DNA from: Paenibacillus ginsengarvi
GTDB taxonomy: Bacteria > Bacillota > Bacilli > Paenibacillales > NBRC-103111
Length of the DNA stretch: 64,000 nucleotides
Reading direction: 5' to 3'
Assembly: GCF_003626695.1 (NCBI RefSeq)
Contig: NZ_RBAH01000017.1
Location: 1-64,000 of the forward strand
Made by a program: the position numbers and the translations under genes. Below are positions 9,480-18,264 of the stretch, piece after piece; the first letter of the stretch is position 1, and every line of letters begins with the position of its first letter. The notes under the pieces were generated by a model. The model was not told the origin of the DNA and did no database searches. It worked only from the letters and a program-made list of their open reading frames with translations.

Positions 9480-9505
9480 ATTCGCACCCGCGAACGGATG
9501 CGAAT
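9480..9505 (-). terminator. Terminator of the ABC-cNBD exporter gene
   Basis: An 11-bp stem (ATTCGCACCCG / CGGATGCGAAT, one wobble) closed by UUCG on the minus strand, followed by a T-rich tail. It starts 39 bases past the stop codon. Confidence 0.85.
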
Positions 9506-9543
9506 CGGATTTTAATAGAAGAATGGCTTTAAAGCACACTGGT

Positions 9544-11724
9544 TTATTTCAAGCGGGATAGCAGCGTACTCTCCACCGTTTCGCGCAGCTGCGGGTATTG
9601 ATTCGTCAGCTCGGTAAAGCCGCTTCGCCTCAAGGAGAGCACCGTCGTCGGCTCCACCGCCGTGACGGTTGCCGTTCGCGGGATATTCCGCAGCAAAGCG
9701 ATTTCTCCGAAATAATCGCCGTCCTGCAGCGTCGCCACCTTCTCGCCCCCTCGCGTAATCGCTACCGTTCCGCGAACGATGATGTATAGCTTGTCGCCTT
9801 CGTCGCCTTCGCGGACGATCGTTTGACCGGAAACGTACGCTTCCGAGGCGAATAACGACGATACCGACTCCAACGCTTCCATATCGATTCCTTGCAGGAA
9901 CGGCAGACGACTGAGCCGCTTGCCGTCGATTTTCGCGTGAAAGCCGTCGCCGGACAGCGTAAATCCATTCTGCTTATCCCACATCTCCCGGTACAAGCCG
10001 TCCCGGCCAAGCAGCTCTTCGTGACTGCCCGCTTCCACCACCTGACCGTCCTTGAATACGACGATCGGATTCGCCTGCTGAGCCGAGGAAAGGCGATGCG
10101 TAACCATCACAATCGTACGCTGCCCCTTCATCCCGGTGATCAGCTCGTTAATGTCGGCTTCCGTAGCCGGGTCCAGCGCGGATGTCGCTTCGTCCAGCAG
10201 CAGGATCGACGGCCTCCGAATCAGCGCCCGGGCGATCGATAACCGCTGCCTTTGGCCTCCGGACAAGCTCCCTCCCTGGCCGGTTATGACCGTATCGTAG
10301 CCGTTCTTCCACTTCAGGATCGTCTCGTGGATGGCCGCTTCCCGGGCCGCGCGGATCATATCCGCCTCGGTTGCCGTATCCGCGCCGGCGAGCAGATTGT
10401 GCCGGATCGTGTCGTTGAACAGAAACGTGTCCTGAAACACGACGCTCATCTGCCCGCGCAGCTCGGCTTCCCCGACGTCCCGCAGATCGACGCCGTCCAG
10501 CGTAATTCGCCCCCGCTTCGGATCGTAGAACCGGAGCAGCAGCTCAAGCGCCGTGCTTTTGCCCGAACCGCTCGGCCCGACGAACGCCGTCAAGCTCCCA
10601 GCTGGAATATTCAGCTCGATATCGCTCAAGGCGGCTGCATCATCCGTGTAGCCGAAGCTGACCCCCTCATAACGGATTTCCCGCGAAACGGGCGGCAGCG
10701 CGACCGGCTGCTCCGGTTCCTCGACCGAAGGGCGGTGCCGCATCACTTCATCGATGCGGCTATAGCTCACTTTCGCTTCGATCACGAGCGGAAGGACCAT
10801 CGCCAAATTCGACACCGAAGTGCCAAAGCTCATAAACAGCGTCAGAAAAGCTACAAAACTGCCAATCGACAGCTCGTCCTGGAAAATGAGATAGCCGCCA
10901 TAACCAAGCATAATGCCGTTCAACCCTAGCAGGCCGGTAACGGGCAGCCGCTCGAGCAGCGAATTCGTCAAGCTTTGCCGCAGGCCCAGCGTAAACAGCG
11001 AACGGATATGGGCATGGGCACGCTGCTTCATCACCGCTTGCAGCGCGAGTCCACGAATCGTCTTGTAACCCTTCAGATGCTCGTCGATCGTATTCGCGAA
11101 CCGTTCCTGTTCTTCCTTCACCTGCCGATTGAACCGTTCGGCGCGGCCTTGAAGCAAGCGCGGGCCGATAAAAACCAGCAGCGTGCCGCCTATCATCGCC
11201 AGCGTCAGCTTCCACTGCAATTGAAACAAGAGGGCAAGCCCTACGACGCCCCCGATGCCTTCCTTCAACGTATAAGGAAACGAGAACGAGATGAGACGTT
11301 CCATCGCGCTTATATCGGATGTAAAGCGGGTAATCATGTCGCCGGACCGGTAGCCGGCAAAAAACTCGGGAGCCTGCTTCTGCATCTGGCCAAACAAGCC
11401 GCTGCGAATCCGCTCGACGATATGTCCGCTCAGCCGGGACAGCGAGTAGTCGCCTCCGATGCCGGCGCCGACGCTAATCAGTCCGCTCGCCAGCATAATC
11501 GTCAGAATCAGTACGAACAATGCTGCATTTTTCGGCGTAAACGCTTCATCGATCATGTATTTCAGGCTGAGCGGGGACACCATCGTGTAGGCGACTTCGA
11601 GCAGGATGCCACAAATGACGAACACGGAAAGCCATTTATGGGCGGAAGCGTATCGAACTATTTTACTTATCATGGACCGCTTAATCGCCGCCTCCTCGGA
11701 ACCTTGTACCCGTGTCGTCGTCAC
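9544..11724 (-). CDS. ABC exporter (membrane-ATPase half-transporter) fused to a cyclic-nucleotide-binding domain
   Basis: A 726-residue protein. A six-helix type-1 exporter membrane domain (about 25-325) is followed by an ATPase domain with Walker A GPSGSGKST (383-391), signature LSGGQ (487-491), Walker B ILLLDE (507-512) and switch H543. After residue ~600 comes a cNMP-binding domain with phosphate-binding cassette FGEIALL-x4-RTATV (E674, R683). Ordinary exporters end near residue 590, so the last ~120 residues are an added sensor module. It probably works as a homodimer. The GTG at 11722-11724 has a weak ribosome binding site. An ATG at 11673 is the alternative, 17 bases past a GGAGG. Substrate and ligand are unknown. 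Confidence 0.88.
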   Translation of the reverse strand: MTTTRVQGSEEAAIKRSMISKIVRYASAHKWLSVFVICGILLEVAYTMVSPLSLKYMIDEAFTPKNAALFVLILTIMLASGLISVGAGIGGDYSLSRLSGHIVERIRSGLFGQMQKQAPEFFAGYRSGDMITRFTSDISAMERLISFSFPYTLKEGIGGVVGLALLFQLQWKLTLAMIGGTLLVFIGPRLLQGRAERFNRQVKEEQERFANTIDEHLKGYKTIRGLALQAVMKQRAHAHIRSLFTLGLRQSLTNSLLERLPVTGLLGLNGIMLGYGGYLIFQDELSIGSFVAFLTLFMSFGTSVSNLAMVLPLVIEAKVSYSRIDEVMRHRPSVEEPEQPVALPPVSREIRYEGVSFGYTDDAAALSDIELNIPAGSLTAFVGPSGSGKSTALELLLRFYDPKRGRITLDGVDLRDVGEAELRGQMSVVFQDTFLFNDTIRHNLLAGADTATEADMIRAAREAAIHETILKWKNGYDTVITGQGGSLSGGQRQRLSIARALIRRPSILLLDEATSALDPATEADINELITGMKGQRTIVMVTHRLSSAQQANPIVVFKDGQVVEAGSHEELLGRDGLYREMWDKQNGFTLSGDGFHAKIDGKRLSRLPFLQGIDMEALESVSSLFASEAYVSGQTIVREGDEGDKLYIIVRGTVAITRGGEKVATLQDGDYFGEIALLRNIPRTATVTAVEPTTVLSLRRSGFTELTNQYPQLRETVESTLLSRLK

Positions 11725-11829
11725 GGAATACGCCTGTATTCAGTAGCCGCAGGCAAACTGCGAACCGTTGTTCTTTCTAGCATACATGAGTTTCACCGTA
11801 CGGTAAATAACAGAACAGTCCGGAAATAA

Positions 11830-11945
11830 CCCCACAAAGTGGAGCCAAGGCTTCGAAGCTGGGGGCTCCCCCGAAAGTAATCGGATTAAGCTACAGTTGT
11901 TACGTCACTTTCGGGGGAATAGATTATTCCAAATACTTTGCGGGG
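11830..11945. repeat. Dispersed repeat family A, copy 3 (interrupted by a nested copy)
   Basis: The left part (CCCCACAAAGTGGAGCC..., from 11830) and right part (ATTCC...ACTTTGCGGGG, to 11945) match copy 1 almost base for base, including the GAGCCCCGAAACTT right flank. About 64 bases are inserted in the loop. The 11725-12054 gap between the exporter and the rhamnose regulator holds only this repeat and a terminator. Confidence 0.75.
11868..11917. repeat. Nested family A element inside copy 3
   Basis: Perfect 11-bp arms CCCCCGAAAGT (11868-11878) and ACTTTCGGGGG (11907-11917). The reverse complement of its interior (GTGACG...GTAGCTTAATCCGATT) matches the interior of copy 4, so it lies in opposite orientation. 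Confidence 0.75.
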
Positions 11946-11984
11946 AGCCCCGAAACTTATGAATTCTAGCAGTAAAACAAAAGA

Positions 11985-12020
11985 AAGCCTCCTGGAGCGG
12001 ATCACGCCGTCCGGAGACTT
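11985..12020 (-). terminator. Terminator of the rhamnose operon
   Basis: AAGCCTCC (11985-11992) pairs with GGAGACTT (12013-12020) with one wobble, and CGG/CCG pairs inside. The minus-strand tail is TTCTTTTGTTTT. It lies 34 bases past the last gene of the operon. Confidence 0.7.
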
Positions 12021-12054
12021 CCCTTCGCTTTCGGTTTTCCCTTACATCCGTTCC

Positions 12055-12813
12055 TCACGCCGTAGTTACTGCGATTCCGAGCTGCTGCAGCTGGTTCATC
12101 ATCTCGCCGCTGATATACCGGTCGGTGACCAGCGTGTCGACCTGATCGAGCGAAGCGACAAACGTAAAAGCTTGCGAGCCGAATTTGCTGGAGTCGGCGA
12201 GCAGAACGACTTGGTCCGCAATGCCGATCATCTGCTGCTTCACACGCGCCTGCAGCTCGTTCGGTTCGCTGATTCCCCGCTCCAGGTGAACGCCCTTGCA
12301 GGACAAAAACACTTTATCGACATAATACGAACCGAGCGACCGCTCCGCGAGCGGGCCTACATAGGAGAGAGAACGGGAAGCGAGTATGCCGCCGGTCGAG
12401 ATTACTTCGATTTTTTCTTTGGAAGCGAGCTCTGTCGCCACCTTGATCGAGTTGGTCAGTACCGTAAGCGGGATGTCCGGCAGCTGCGCGGCCATATACC
12501 AGGCGGTCGAGCTGGCGTCCAAAATAATCCGCTCGTTCGGCGCGATCAGCTTGATCGCTTCCTCGGCGATACGCCGCTTCTCCTCGGCATGCGTCACTTC
12601 GCGCTCGAAATAAGGAATTTCCGGCTGCGCGTCCTTGACGCTCACCGCGCCGCCGTGCGAACGGCGAAGCCTGCCGGCCTGCTCCAGCCGGTCGAGGTCG
12701 CGGCGAATCGTCTCTTCGGTTACGTTGCACAGTTCGCTCAGCTCCGTTACCCGGACGCTGCCTCTCTCGCTCACCACCTGCACAATTTTCTCGTACCGCT
12801 CCGCGACCAGCAT
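12055..12813 (-). CDS. yulB: DeoR-family regulator of rhamnose catabolism (YulB-like)
   Basis: A 252-residue repressor-type protein. The N-terminal DeoR winged helix (about 6-58, ending RRDLDRLEQAGRLRRSHGGAV) is followed by a DeoRC sugar-phosphate-sensing domain with ILDASSTAWYMA and the conserved DSSKFG motif. It is the last gene of the rhamnose operon, 65 bases after rhaB. In Bacillus subtilis a DeoR-type gene (yulB) is also part of the rhamnose operon, although there it comes first. The likely effector is an intermediate such as L-rhamnulose-1-phosphate. Probable targets are the direct repeats upstream of rhaEW. Start ATG has GAGGG 6 bases upstream. Confidence 0.85.
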   Translation of the reverse strand: MLVAERYEKIVQVVSERGSVRVTELSELCNVTEETIRRDLDRLEQAGRLRRSHGGAVSVKDAQPEIPYFEREVTHAEEKRRIAEEAIKLIAPNERIILDASSTAWYMAAQLPDIPLTVLTNSIKVATELASKEKIEVISTGGILASRSLSYVGPLAERSLGSYYVDKVFLSCKGVHLERGISEPNELQARVKQQMIGIADQVVLLADSSKFGSQAFTFVASLDQVDTLVTDRYISGEMMNQLQQLGIAVTTA

Positions 12814-12878
12814 AGCGTTCCCTCTTTCAATCGAAGTTTAGTGCAAGGCCTAAGATAGCCGTACTCTGTTCCGGAAGG

Positions 12879-14351
12879 TCAAGCGAGTCCTGCGAGCGAC
12901 TGGAATCGCCCGTACGCGTCTTCCCACGCTTCCCGGCGGGCCGGTTCATAGGTGACGACCGGGAACGAGTCGCGGATCACCGAGCGGGCTTCCCATATAT
13001 CGGAGAAGTCCCCTCTTGCAATCCACTGCACCGCCAGATTGCCGATCGCGCTCCCTTCCGCCGGACCGGCCCATACCGGCTTGCCGATGGCCGCCGCCGT
13101 CCAGCGGCACAGCAGCGTATTGTGAATACCGCCGCCGACCATATGCAGGCCTCCGAAGCTTTGACCCGACAGACGCTCGGTTTTTTCAAGCACATAGCGG
13201 TATTTTAACGCCAAACTTTCCAAAATACAACGGACGACGGCTCCCGTCCCTTCGGGAGAACGCTGACCGGTTTCCCGGCAGTAGGCCGCGATGCGTTCCG
13301 TCATGCCGCCCGGGGCAAGGAACCGCGGATCGTCAGGGTCGATCCAGGCGGCGAAGGCTGGCGCCCGCTCGGCTGATGCCAGCATTTCCTCATACGAGTA
13401 CGTTCTGCCGTCCCGCTCCCACTCCCGCTTCGTTTCCTGCAAAATCCACAAGCCCATAATGTTTTTCAGCAGCCGGTACGTGCCGTAGGCACCGCCCTCG
13501 TTCGTAAAGTTCAGCTCCAGCGCTTGCTCGCTCAAAACCGGCTGCGGCACCTCCGTCCCCATTAGCGACCACGTCCCGCAGCTCAAGTAGGCGAACGAGC
13601 GCTCGGACGCGGGCACGGCCACCACGGCCGAACCGGTGTCGTGCTCCGCTGCCGCGATAACGGGCAACTGCCCGATGCCGAGCTCCGCCGCTACTGACGG
13701 AAGGAGTTGCCCGGCCGAATCGCCGGGCTTAGCGACGTGACCGAAGAGCGAGGCGGAAATGCCGATCCGCTCCAGCAGCTCGGTATCCCACCCGCCGGCA
13801 AGCGGGTTGAACAGCTGCGTCGTTGTCGCGTTGGAAAACTCGTTTATCGTTTCACCGGTCAAAAAGTAACGCAGCAAATCCGGTATCATCAGAAACCGCC
13901 GCGCTTCCCTCAGCAGCGGACTGTTCGCCTGCTTCATCGCGGCAAGCTGGTAAATCGTGTTGAAAGGCAAAAACTGAATGCCGGTGCGTGCGAAAATGTA
14001 GCTGCGCGGGATGCTCGCAAACAGCTTCTCCATCAAACCGTCCGTATGCGAATCCCGGTAATGGTACGGGTTGCCGAGCAGTTCCCCGTCCGCGCCGAGC
14101 AGACCGAAGTCAACCGCCCACGAGTCGATCGCGAAACTGACCGGGATGTCTCCTTTGATTTTCGCCTTGAGCAGCGCCGCCTTCATCTCGTGAAGCAGCC
14201 TTAGAATATCCCAGTACAACCGCCCCCCGGCCTGCACCGGATCGTTCGGAAAGCGGTGAAGCTCCTCCGTTACCATGTTGCGGTCCGTCAGCCGGCCGAG
14301 CAGCGCCCGGCCGCTGCCGGCGCCGAGATCGTATGCGAGAATGCTCGCCAT
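12879..14351 (-). CDS. rhaB: L-rhamnulokinase
   Basis: A 490-residue FGGY-family kinase that phosphorylates L-rhamnulose to L-rhamnulose-1-phosphate. It opens with the phosphate-binding motif AYDLGAGSGRALLG. Further marks are SWAVDFGLL, the SCGTWSLMGTE segment that starts the second domain and HMVGGGIHN near the C-terminus (adenosine motif). Length matches RhaB. Ribosome binding site AAGGTGAT. It lies 27 bases after rhaA, in the expected operon order. Confidence 0.93.
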   Translation of the reverse strand: MASILAYDLGAGSGRALLGRLTDRNMVTEELHRFPNDPVQAGGRLYWDILRLLHEMKAALLKAKIKGDIPVSFAIDSWAVDFGLLGADGELLGNPYHYRDSHTDGLMEKLFASIPRSYIFARTGIQFLPFNTIYQLAAMKQANSPLLREARRFLMIPDLLRYFLTGETINEFSNATTTQLFNPLAGGWDTELLERIGISASLFGHVAKPGDSAGQLLPSVAAELGIGQLPVIAAAEHDTGSAVVAVPASERSFAYLSCGTWSLMGTEVPQPVLSEQALELNFTNEGGAYGTYRLLKNIMGLWILQETKREWERDGRTYSYEEMLASAERAPAFAAWIDPDDPRFLAPGGMTERIAAYCRETGQRSPEGTGAVVRCILESLALKYRYVLEKTERLSGQSFGGLHMVGGGIHNTLLCRWTAAAIGKPVWAGPAEGSAIGNLAVQWIARGDFSDIWEARSVIRDSFPVVTYEPARREAWEDAYGRFQSLAGLA

Positions 14352-14378
14352 AATGGCATCACCTTATCCGAAAAGTTA

Positions 14379-15641
14379 TCAGCCGCCCCGCTTCAGCAGC
14401 ACGTCCCGCTCGTATCCCTTCACTTCCGCCAGCCACTCTTCCCGTACCGGCACGCCGGAAGTGGCGCAGTAGTAATCCCATACGGCGCCGAACGGGTACG
14501 ACTTGAATTCCTCGGTCAAGGCGAGACGAGTCGTATAGTCGCCTGCCAGCTCCGCTTGTCTTAACGCTTCGATCGGTTCGAGCATCGCCCGCAGCAGCGA
14601 CTTAATCGTGTTGCGCGTGCCGATAACCCATGCCGCTACCCGGTTGATGCTGCCATCGAAGAAGTCGAGTCCGATATACGTTTTGCCGAGCAGATCCCCG
14701 TGAACGAGCTCCTTGCCGATCTCGAGCAGCTCGTCGTCCAGCGTTACGACATGATCGCTGTCCCAACGCATCGGACGGCTCACGTGCAGCAGAATGCCGT
14801 CGGCGAACAGCGACAGCGCAGACAGCTTGTTCGAGATCACTTCCGTCGGGTGGAAATGGCCCGCATCCAGACAGATTAGCTTACCCTTCTGCAAACCGTA
14901 CCCCATATAAAACTCGTGCGAGCCGACGACGTACGCCTCTGACCCGAGGCCGAACAGCTTGCTCTCTACGGCATCCAGATGATGGCGAGGATCGAGCTCC
15001 TCCGCGAACACTTCGTCGAGCGCGTCCTTCAGGCGCCGCCTCGGAGCAAGCCGGTCGCTCGGAACGTCCTTGAAGCCGTCGGGAATCCAGACGTTCGTTA
15101 CGCAAGTTTGTCCAAGCTGTTCGCCGAAGTAGGCTCCGACTTTGCGCGACGCCTTGCAATGGTCGATCCAAAACTGCCGGATCGCCGGGTCCGGATGGCT
15201 GAGCGTAAACCCGTCGCTCGATTTCTCGTGGGAAAAGCAGGTCGGGTTGAAATCGAGCCCGAGTCCATGCTCCTTCGCCCATTCGACCCAGCTCTCGTAA
15301 TGCTTGGGCTCGATCTTGTCCAGCTCGACCTTCTCTTCCGTATCGGCATAGATCGCATGCAGGTTGACCTTATGCTTGCCGGGAATAAGCGAGAACGCCT
15401 TCTCCAGATCGGCGCGCAGCTCCGCGGGCGTGCGGGCCGCCCCCGGGTAATTGCCCGTTACCGAGATGCCGCCGGTGAGATCCTGGTCGCGGTTCAGAAA
15501 GCCGCGGACGTCGTCGCCCTGCCAGCAGTGCATCGATATTTTGACGTTTTTCAGCTTTTCCAGTACGCTGTCGGTATCGATTCCGTGCGAAGCATACAGC
15601 CGCTTCGCCGCTTCATAGCTTTTTTCGATTTCGGAATTCAT
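14379..15641 (-). CDS. rhaA: L-rhamnose isomerase
   Basis: A 420-residue cytoplasmic TIM-barrel enzyme converting L-rhamnose to L-rhamnulose with divalent metals. Characteristic segments are ISMHCWQGDDVRGF near residue 33, GLDFNPTCFSH (about 132), VTNVWIPDG and CLDAGHFHPTEVISNK with its metal-binding Asp/His. Length matches RhaA. A strong AGGAGG lies about 7 bases before the ATG. It is 12 bases from the upstream ASRT-family gene, so coupled expression is likely. Confidence 0.95.
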   Translation of the reverse strand: MNSEIEKSYEAAKRLYASHGIDTDSVLEKLKNVKISMHCWQGDDVRGFLNRDQDLTGGISVTGNYPGAARTPAELRADLEKAFSLIPGKHKVNLHAIYADTEEKVELDKIEPKHYESWVEWAKEHGLGLDFNPTCFSHEKSSDGFTLSHPDPAIRQFWIDHCKASRKVGAYFGEQLGQTCVTNVWIPDGFKDVPSDRLAPRRRLKDALDEVFAEELDPRHHLDAVESKLFGLGSEAYVVGSHEFYMGYGLQKGKLICLDAGHFHPTEVISNKLSALSLFADGILLHVSRPMRWDSDHVVTLDDELLEIGKELVHGDLLGKTYIGLDFFDGSINRVAAWVIGTRNTIKSLLRAMLEPIEALRQAELAGDYTTRLALTEEFKSYPFGAVWDYYCATSGVPVREEWLAEVKGYERDVLLKRGG

Positions 15642-15653
15642 GGAAGCTCCTCC

Positions 15654-16025
15654 TTATTGGACCGCGTAAGCGACGACCGACATGAGCGCGTTTTCCGCCT
15701 GCGTGGAGTCCAGTCTGCTGTATTGCACGATAATCGGGATATCGCTTTTCACTTCGATCGCGTACGGAACGCCGACCGGTATACCCGCTCCGTCCTTCTG
15801 AAGCGAGCTTGTGCGGATATGCAGCGTACGCCTGCCGGGAACGATGACGGCAATATCTTCAAGCGGCTCGCGGTCCTCGAAGAAGATCGTAAACAGCAGC
15901 TTGGCGTCGTCGGACGAACTGTTGAGCACGCAAACCGATTCGTGACTGGTCAGAAGTCCCGAGCTTTTTTCCGGTATGTAAGCATCCGGAATGAACCAAT
16001 GTGTTGCGCCAGCACCTTTGTGCAT
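15654..16025 (-). CDS. ASRT-family small protein (Anabaena sensory rhodopsin transducer superfamily) in the rhamnose operon
   Basis: A 123-residue soluble protein that aligns over its length with Anabaena sensory rhodopsin transducer. Shared landmarks are WFIPDAYIP near the N-terminus, SHESVCVLNSSSDDA (about 47-61), FEDREPLED, VPGRRTLHIR (about 83-92), ESDIP-type IPIIVQYSRLD (about 115) and AENALMSVVAYA at the end. In Anabaena it partners a rhodopsin, but none is seen here. It sits between rhaEW and rhaA with 17- and 12-base gaps. Domain surveys have proposed that many ASRT proteins bind small molecules, perhaps sugars. A role in rhamnose handling is my inference. Confidence 0.82.
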   Translation of the reverse strand: MHKGAGATHWFIPDAYIPEKSSGLLTSHESVCVLNSSSDDAKLLFTIFFEDREPLEDIAVIVPGRRTLHIRTSSLQKDGAGIPVGVPYAIEVKSDIPIIVQYSRLDSTQAENALMSVVAYAVQ

Positions 16026-16042
16026 ACAAGCACCTCCGAAAT

Positions 16043-18112
16043 TTATCTTGTAAATGCGGCCGGTACGCCGCCGTCGATCGTCAGCATGCAGCCCGTCGTT
16101 TTGGACGATTGGGACGAAGCGAAGAAAGCGACGCCTTCGGCAATGTCCCGCGGATAAATGTTGACGAGCAGCGTCGTCCGTTTGCGATAATATTCTTCCA
16201 GCTGATCGGGCTCGATGCCGTACGCCGCAGCCCTTTCATTGCGCCAGTTGGAATTCCAGATGGCCGAGCCTTGCAGGATCGCATCCGGCAAAATCGTATT
16301 GACGCGAATGCCGAATTCTCCTCCTTCGGCTGCAATGCAGCGGGCGAGATGCGCTTCAAGCGCTTTGGCGGCGCTGTATGCCGATGCGTTCTTGCCGGCG
16401 TAGATCGAGTTTTTCGAGCCGATGAACACCATACTTCCGCCGATCGCCTGCTGCTGCATCAGTTTGAACGCTTCCCGCGCTACGAGAAAATATCCCGTGC
16501 CGAGCACGCCCATGTTCAGGTTCCATTCCTTCAGCGACGTTTCGGCGAACGGACTGGAGGTCGCGAGTCCCGCATTGTTGACGATAATGTCGACACCACC
16601 GTACGTCAGCGCCGCTTCGGCGTAAGCCGCAGCGATATCCTCTTCCTTCGTTACGTCCATCTTAATCGCAACAGCCCGGTTCTCGCCATACTTTGCGCTA
16701 ATATCGTCCGCAACCTTCTGCGCTCCCTCCAGATTGAGGTCGGCCAGCACGAGATGCGCGCCTTCGGACGCCAGCCGTCTAGCAGTTTCGCTGCCGATGC
16801 CGCCGGCTCCTCCCGTAATGAACGCAACTTTGCGCGAAAATTCCGCTTCCGGCGGAGCGAGCGTCAATTTGTACAGCTCGAGCGGCCAATATTCCACGTT
16901 GTACGATTCGTTCTCCGTCAGCGAGACGAACGAGCCGAGGGCGGTAGCTCCTCTCATGACCGCTATTGCGCGGTGATAAAGCGCGCCGCTTACTTGGGAC
17001 ATCGCCCAGCTTTTGCCCGTATTGATCATGCCGACGCCGGGAATGAGGATAACGCGGGGCGCCACCTCGAACATGACGTCGCCGTCATTACGGTTGCGCT
17101 CGAAGTACGCCTTGTACTGCTCCTTGTAACCCGCAATCGCTTCCTTCAGCTTCGCCTTGAGCCCTTCCGCGTCGTTCGCGTCAGGCGTCCAGTCGATAAA
17201 GAGCGGGACAACCTTCGTATGCACGAGATGGTCCGGACAAGCGGCGCCCACCTGGGACAGCTGCGCGGAATCGCGTCCGCAGACGAATTGCAGCACATCC
17301 TCCCCGTCGTCGAACGACAGCAGCATTTTCTTCTCGTCGCTGACCGCCCCGCGAACCGTTGGCATTACTTTCGCCGCCAGCTGCCGGCGGACATCCGCCG
17401 GCAGCGTCTCGTACTTCCGGCCGCCGAACAGCTTCGCAGCGTCGACGCGCGCTTCGATGTAGCTTTCCGCTTCATTAATAATGGCGATCGTCTTCGCGTA
17501 GCAGGCTTCCGACGTTTCGCCCCAAGTGACGAGGCCGTGCTTCTCCATCAGCACGAGCTCGGCCTTCGGATTCGCCAGCACGCCTTCGGCGATTTTTTTG
17601 GACAGCGAGAAGCCCGGACGCACATACGGTACCCAAACGAATCTATCGCCGAATATTTCGCGTGCCACCGACTGCCCGTTATCCGCGCAGCACAGGCTAA
17701 TGATCGCGTCCGGATGCGTATGATCGACATGCTTGAACGGCAGGAACGCGTGAAGCAGCGTCTCGATCGACGCCCGCGGGTGCTTCGCGTCGATCATGCA
17801 GTGCGCGAGATAGGCGACCATCTCTTCATCGCTCATCGACTCCCGCTCGAACAGCGGGCGAATGTCGTCCATCCGCAGGCCAGTGAAATTGCCCGCCTTC
17901 ATCGTCGCAAGGTCAGAGCCGCTCCCTTTCACATACATCACCTCGACCTCGCGCCCGCGAAAGTCGGTGACCGTCGTCTTGCTCGATGTGTTGCCGCCGC
18001 CCCAATTGCATACGCTGCGATCGGTGCCGATCAGATTGGAACGGTACACGAGCTCCTCGAGACCGCCTTTCCGTTCGGATGCCTTAGATTGCTCCCACAA
18101 GCTTTGTACCAT
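16043..18112 (-). CDS. rhaEW: Bifunctional rhamnulose-1-phosphate aldolase / lactaldehyde dehydrogenase
   Basis: A 689-residue two-domain enzyme. Residues ~1-410 form a class II aldolase domain with metal ligands in KHVDHTHPDA and LMEKHGLVTWGE, which splits L-rhamnulose-1-phosphate into dihydroxyacetone phosphate and L-lactaldehyde. Residues ~425-689 form a short-chain dehydrogenase with FITGGAGGIGSETA (NAD site), NNAGLA and the YSAAK catalytic pair, oxidising lactaldehyde to lactate. This fusion matches B. subtilis YuxG (RhaEW). It is the first gene of the operon, with ACGGAGGAG before the ATG. No rhamnose mutarotase or transporter is present in the window. Confidence 0.93.
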   Translation of the reverse strand: MVQSLWEQSKASERKGGLEELVYRSNLIGTDRSVCNWGGGNTSSKTTVTDFRGREVEVMYVKGSGSDLATMKAGNFTGLRMDDIRPLFERESMSDEEMVAYLAHCMIDAKHPRASIETLLHAFLPFKHVDHTHPDAIISLCCADNGQSVAREIFGDRFVWVPYVRPGFSLSKKIAEGVLANPKAELVLMEKHGLVTWGETSEACYAKTIAIINEAESYIEARVDAAKLFGGRKYETLPADVRRQLAAKVMPTVRGAVSDEKKMLLSFDDGEDVLQFVCGRDSAQLSQVGAACPDHLVHTKVVPLFIDWTPDANDAEGLKAKLKEAIAGYKEQYKAYFERNRNDGDVMFEVAPRVILIPGVGMINTGKSWAMSQVSGALYHRAIAVMRGATALGSFVSLTENESYNVEYWPLELYKLTLAPPEAEFSRKVAFITGGAGGIGSETARRLASEGAHLVLADLNLEGAQKVADDISAKYGENRAVAIKMDVTKEEDIAAAYAEAALTYGGVDIIVNNAGLATSSPFAETSLKEWNLNMGVLGTGYFLVAREAFKLMQQQAIGGSMVFIGSKNSIYAGKNASAYSAAKALEAHLARCIAAEGGEFGIRVNTILPDAILQGSAIWNSNWRNERAAAYGIEPDQLEEYYRKRTTLLVNIYPRDIAEGVAFFASSQSSKTTGCMLTIDGGVPAAFTR

Positions 18113-18129
18113 TGGTTCTCCTCCGTTGT

Positions 18130-18177
18130 GTTTTGTTTGTGTTTGAATCCACTATATCATCTTTGTTTATTTTTGAA
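18130..18177 (-). promoter_or_regulatory. Rhamnose operon promoter region with paired direct repeats
   Basis: On the minus strand two related 18-bp boxes, TTCAAACACAAACAAAAC (18130-18147) and TTCAAAAATAAACAAAGA (18160-18177), are spaced exactly 30 bases apart. A TATAGT -10-like box (18151-18156) lies between them; the -35 is poor. This layout suits binding by the DeoR-type regulator to both flanks of the promoter. Confidence 0.45.
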
Positions 18178-18200
18178 TATAACAAAATCAAAAGAAAACA

Positions 18201-18231
18201 AAGAAACAACTCTGCAAAAGAGTTGTTTCTT
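18201..18231 (-). terminator. Terminator of the small 18265-18543 gene
   Basis: A perfect 13-bp stem (AAGAAACAACTCT / AGAGTTGTTTCTT) with a 5-base loop. On the minus strand it is followed by TGTTTTCTTTTG. It separates the small gene from the rhamnose operon. Confidence 0.85.
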
Positions 18232-18264
18232 CGGGTTCAAATATTTTCGGTTCGAGCCTACGGC

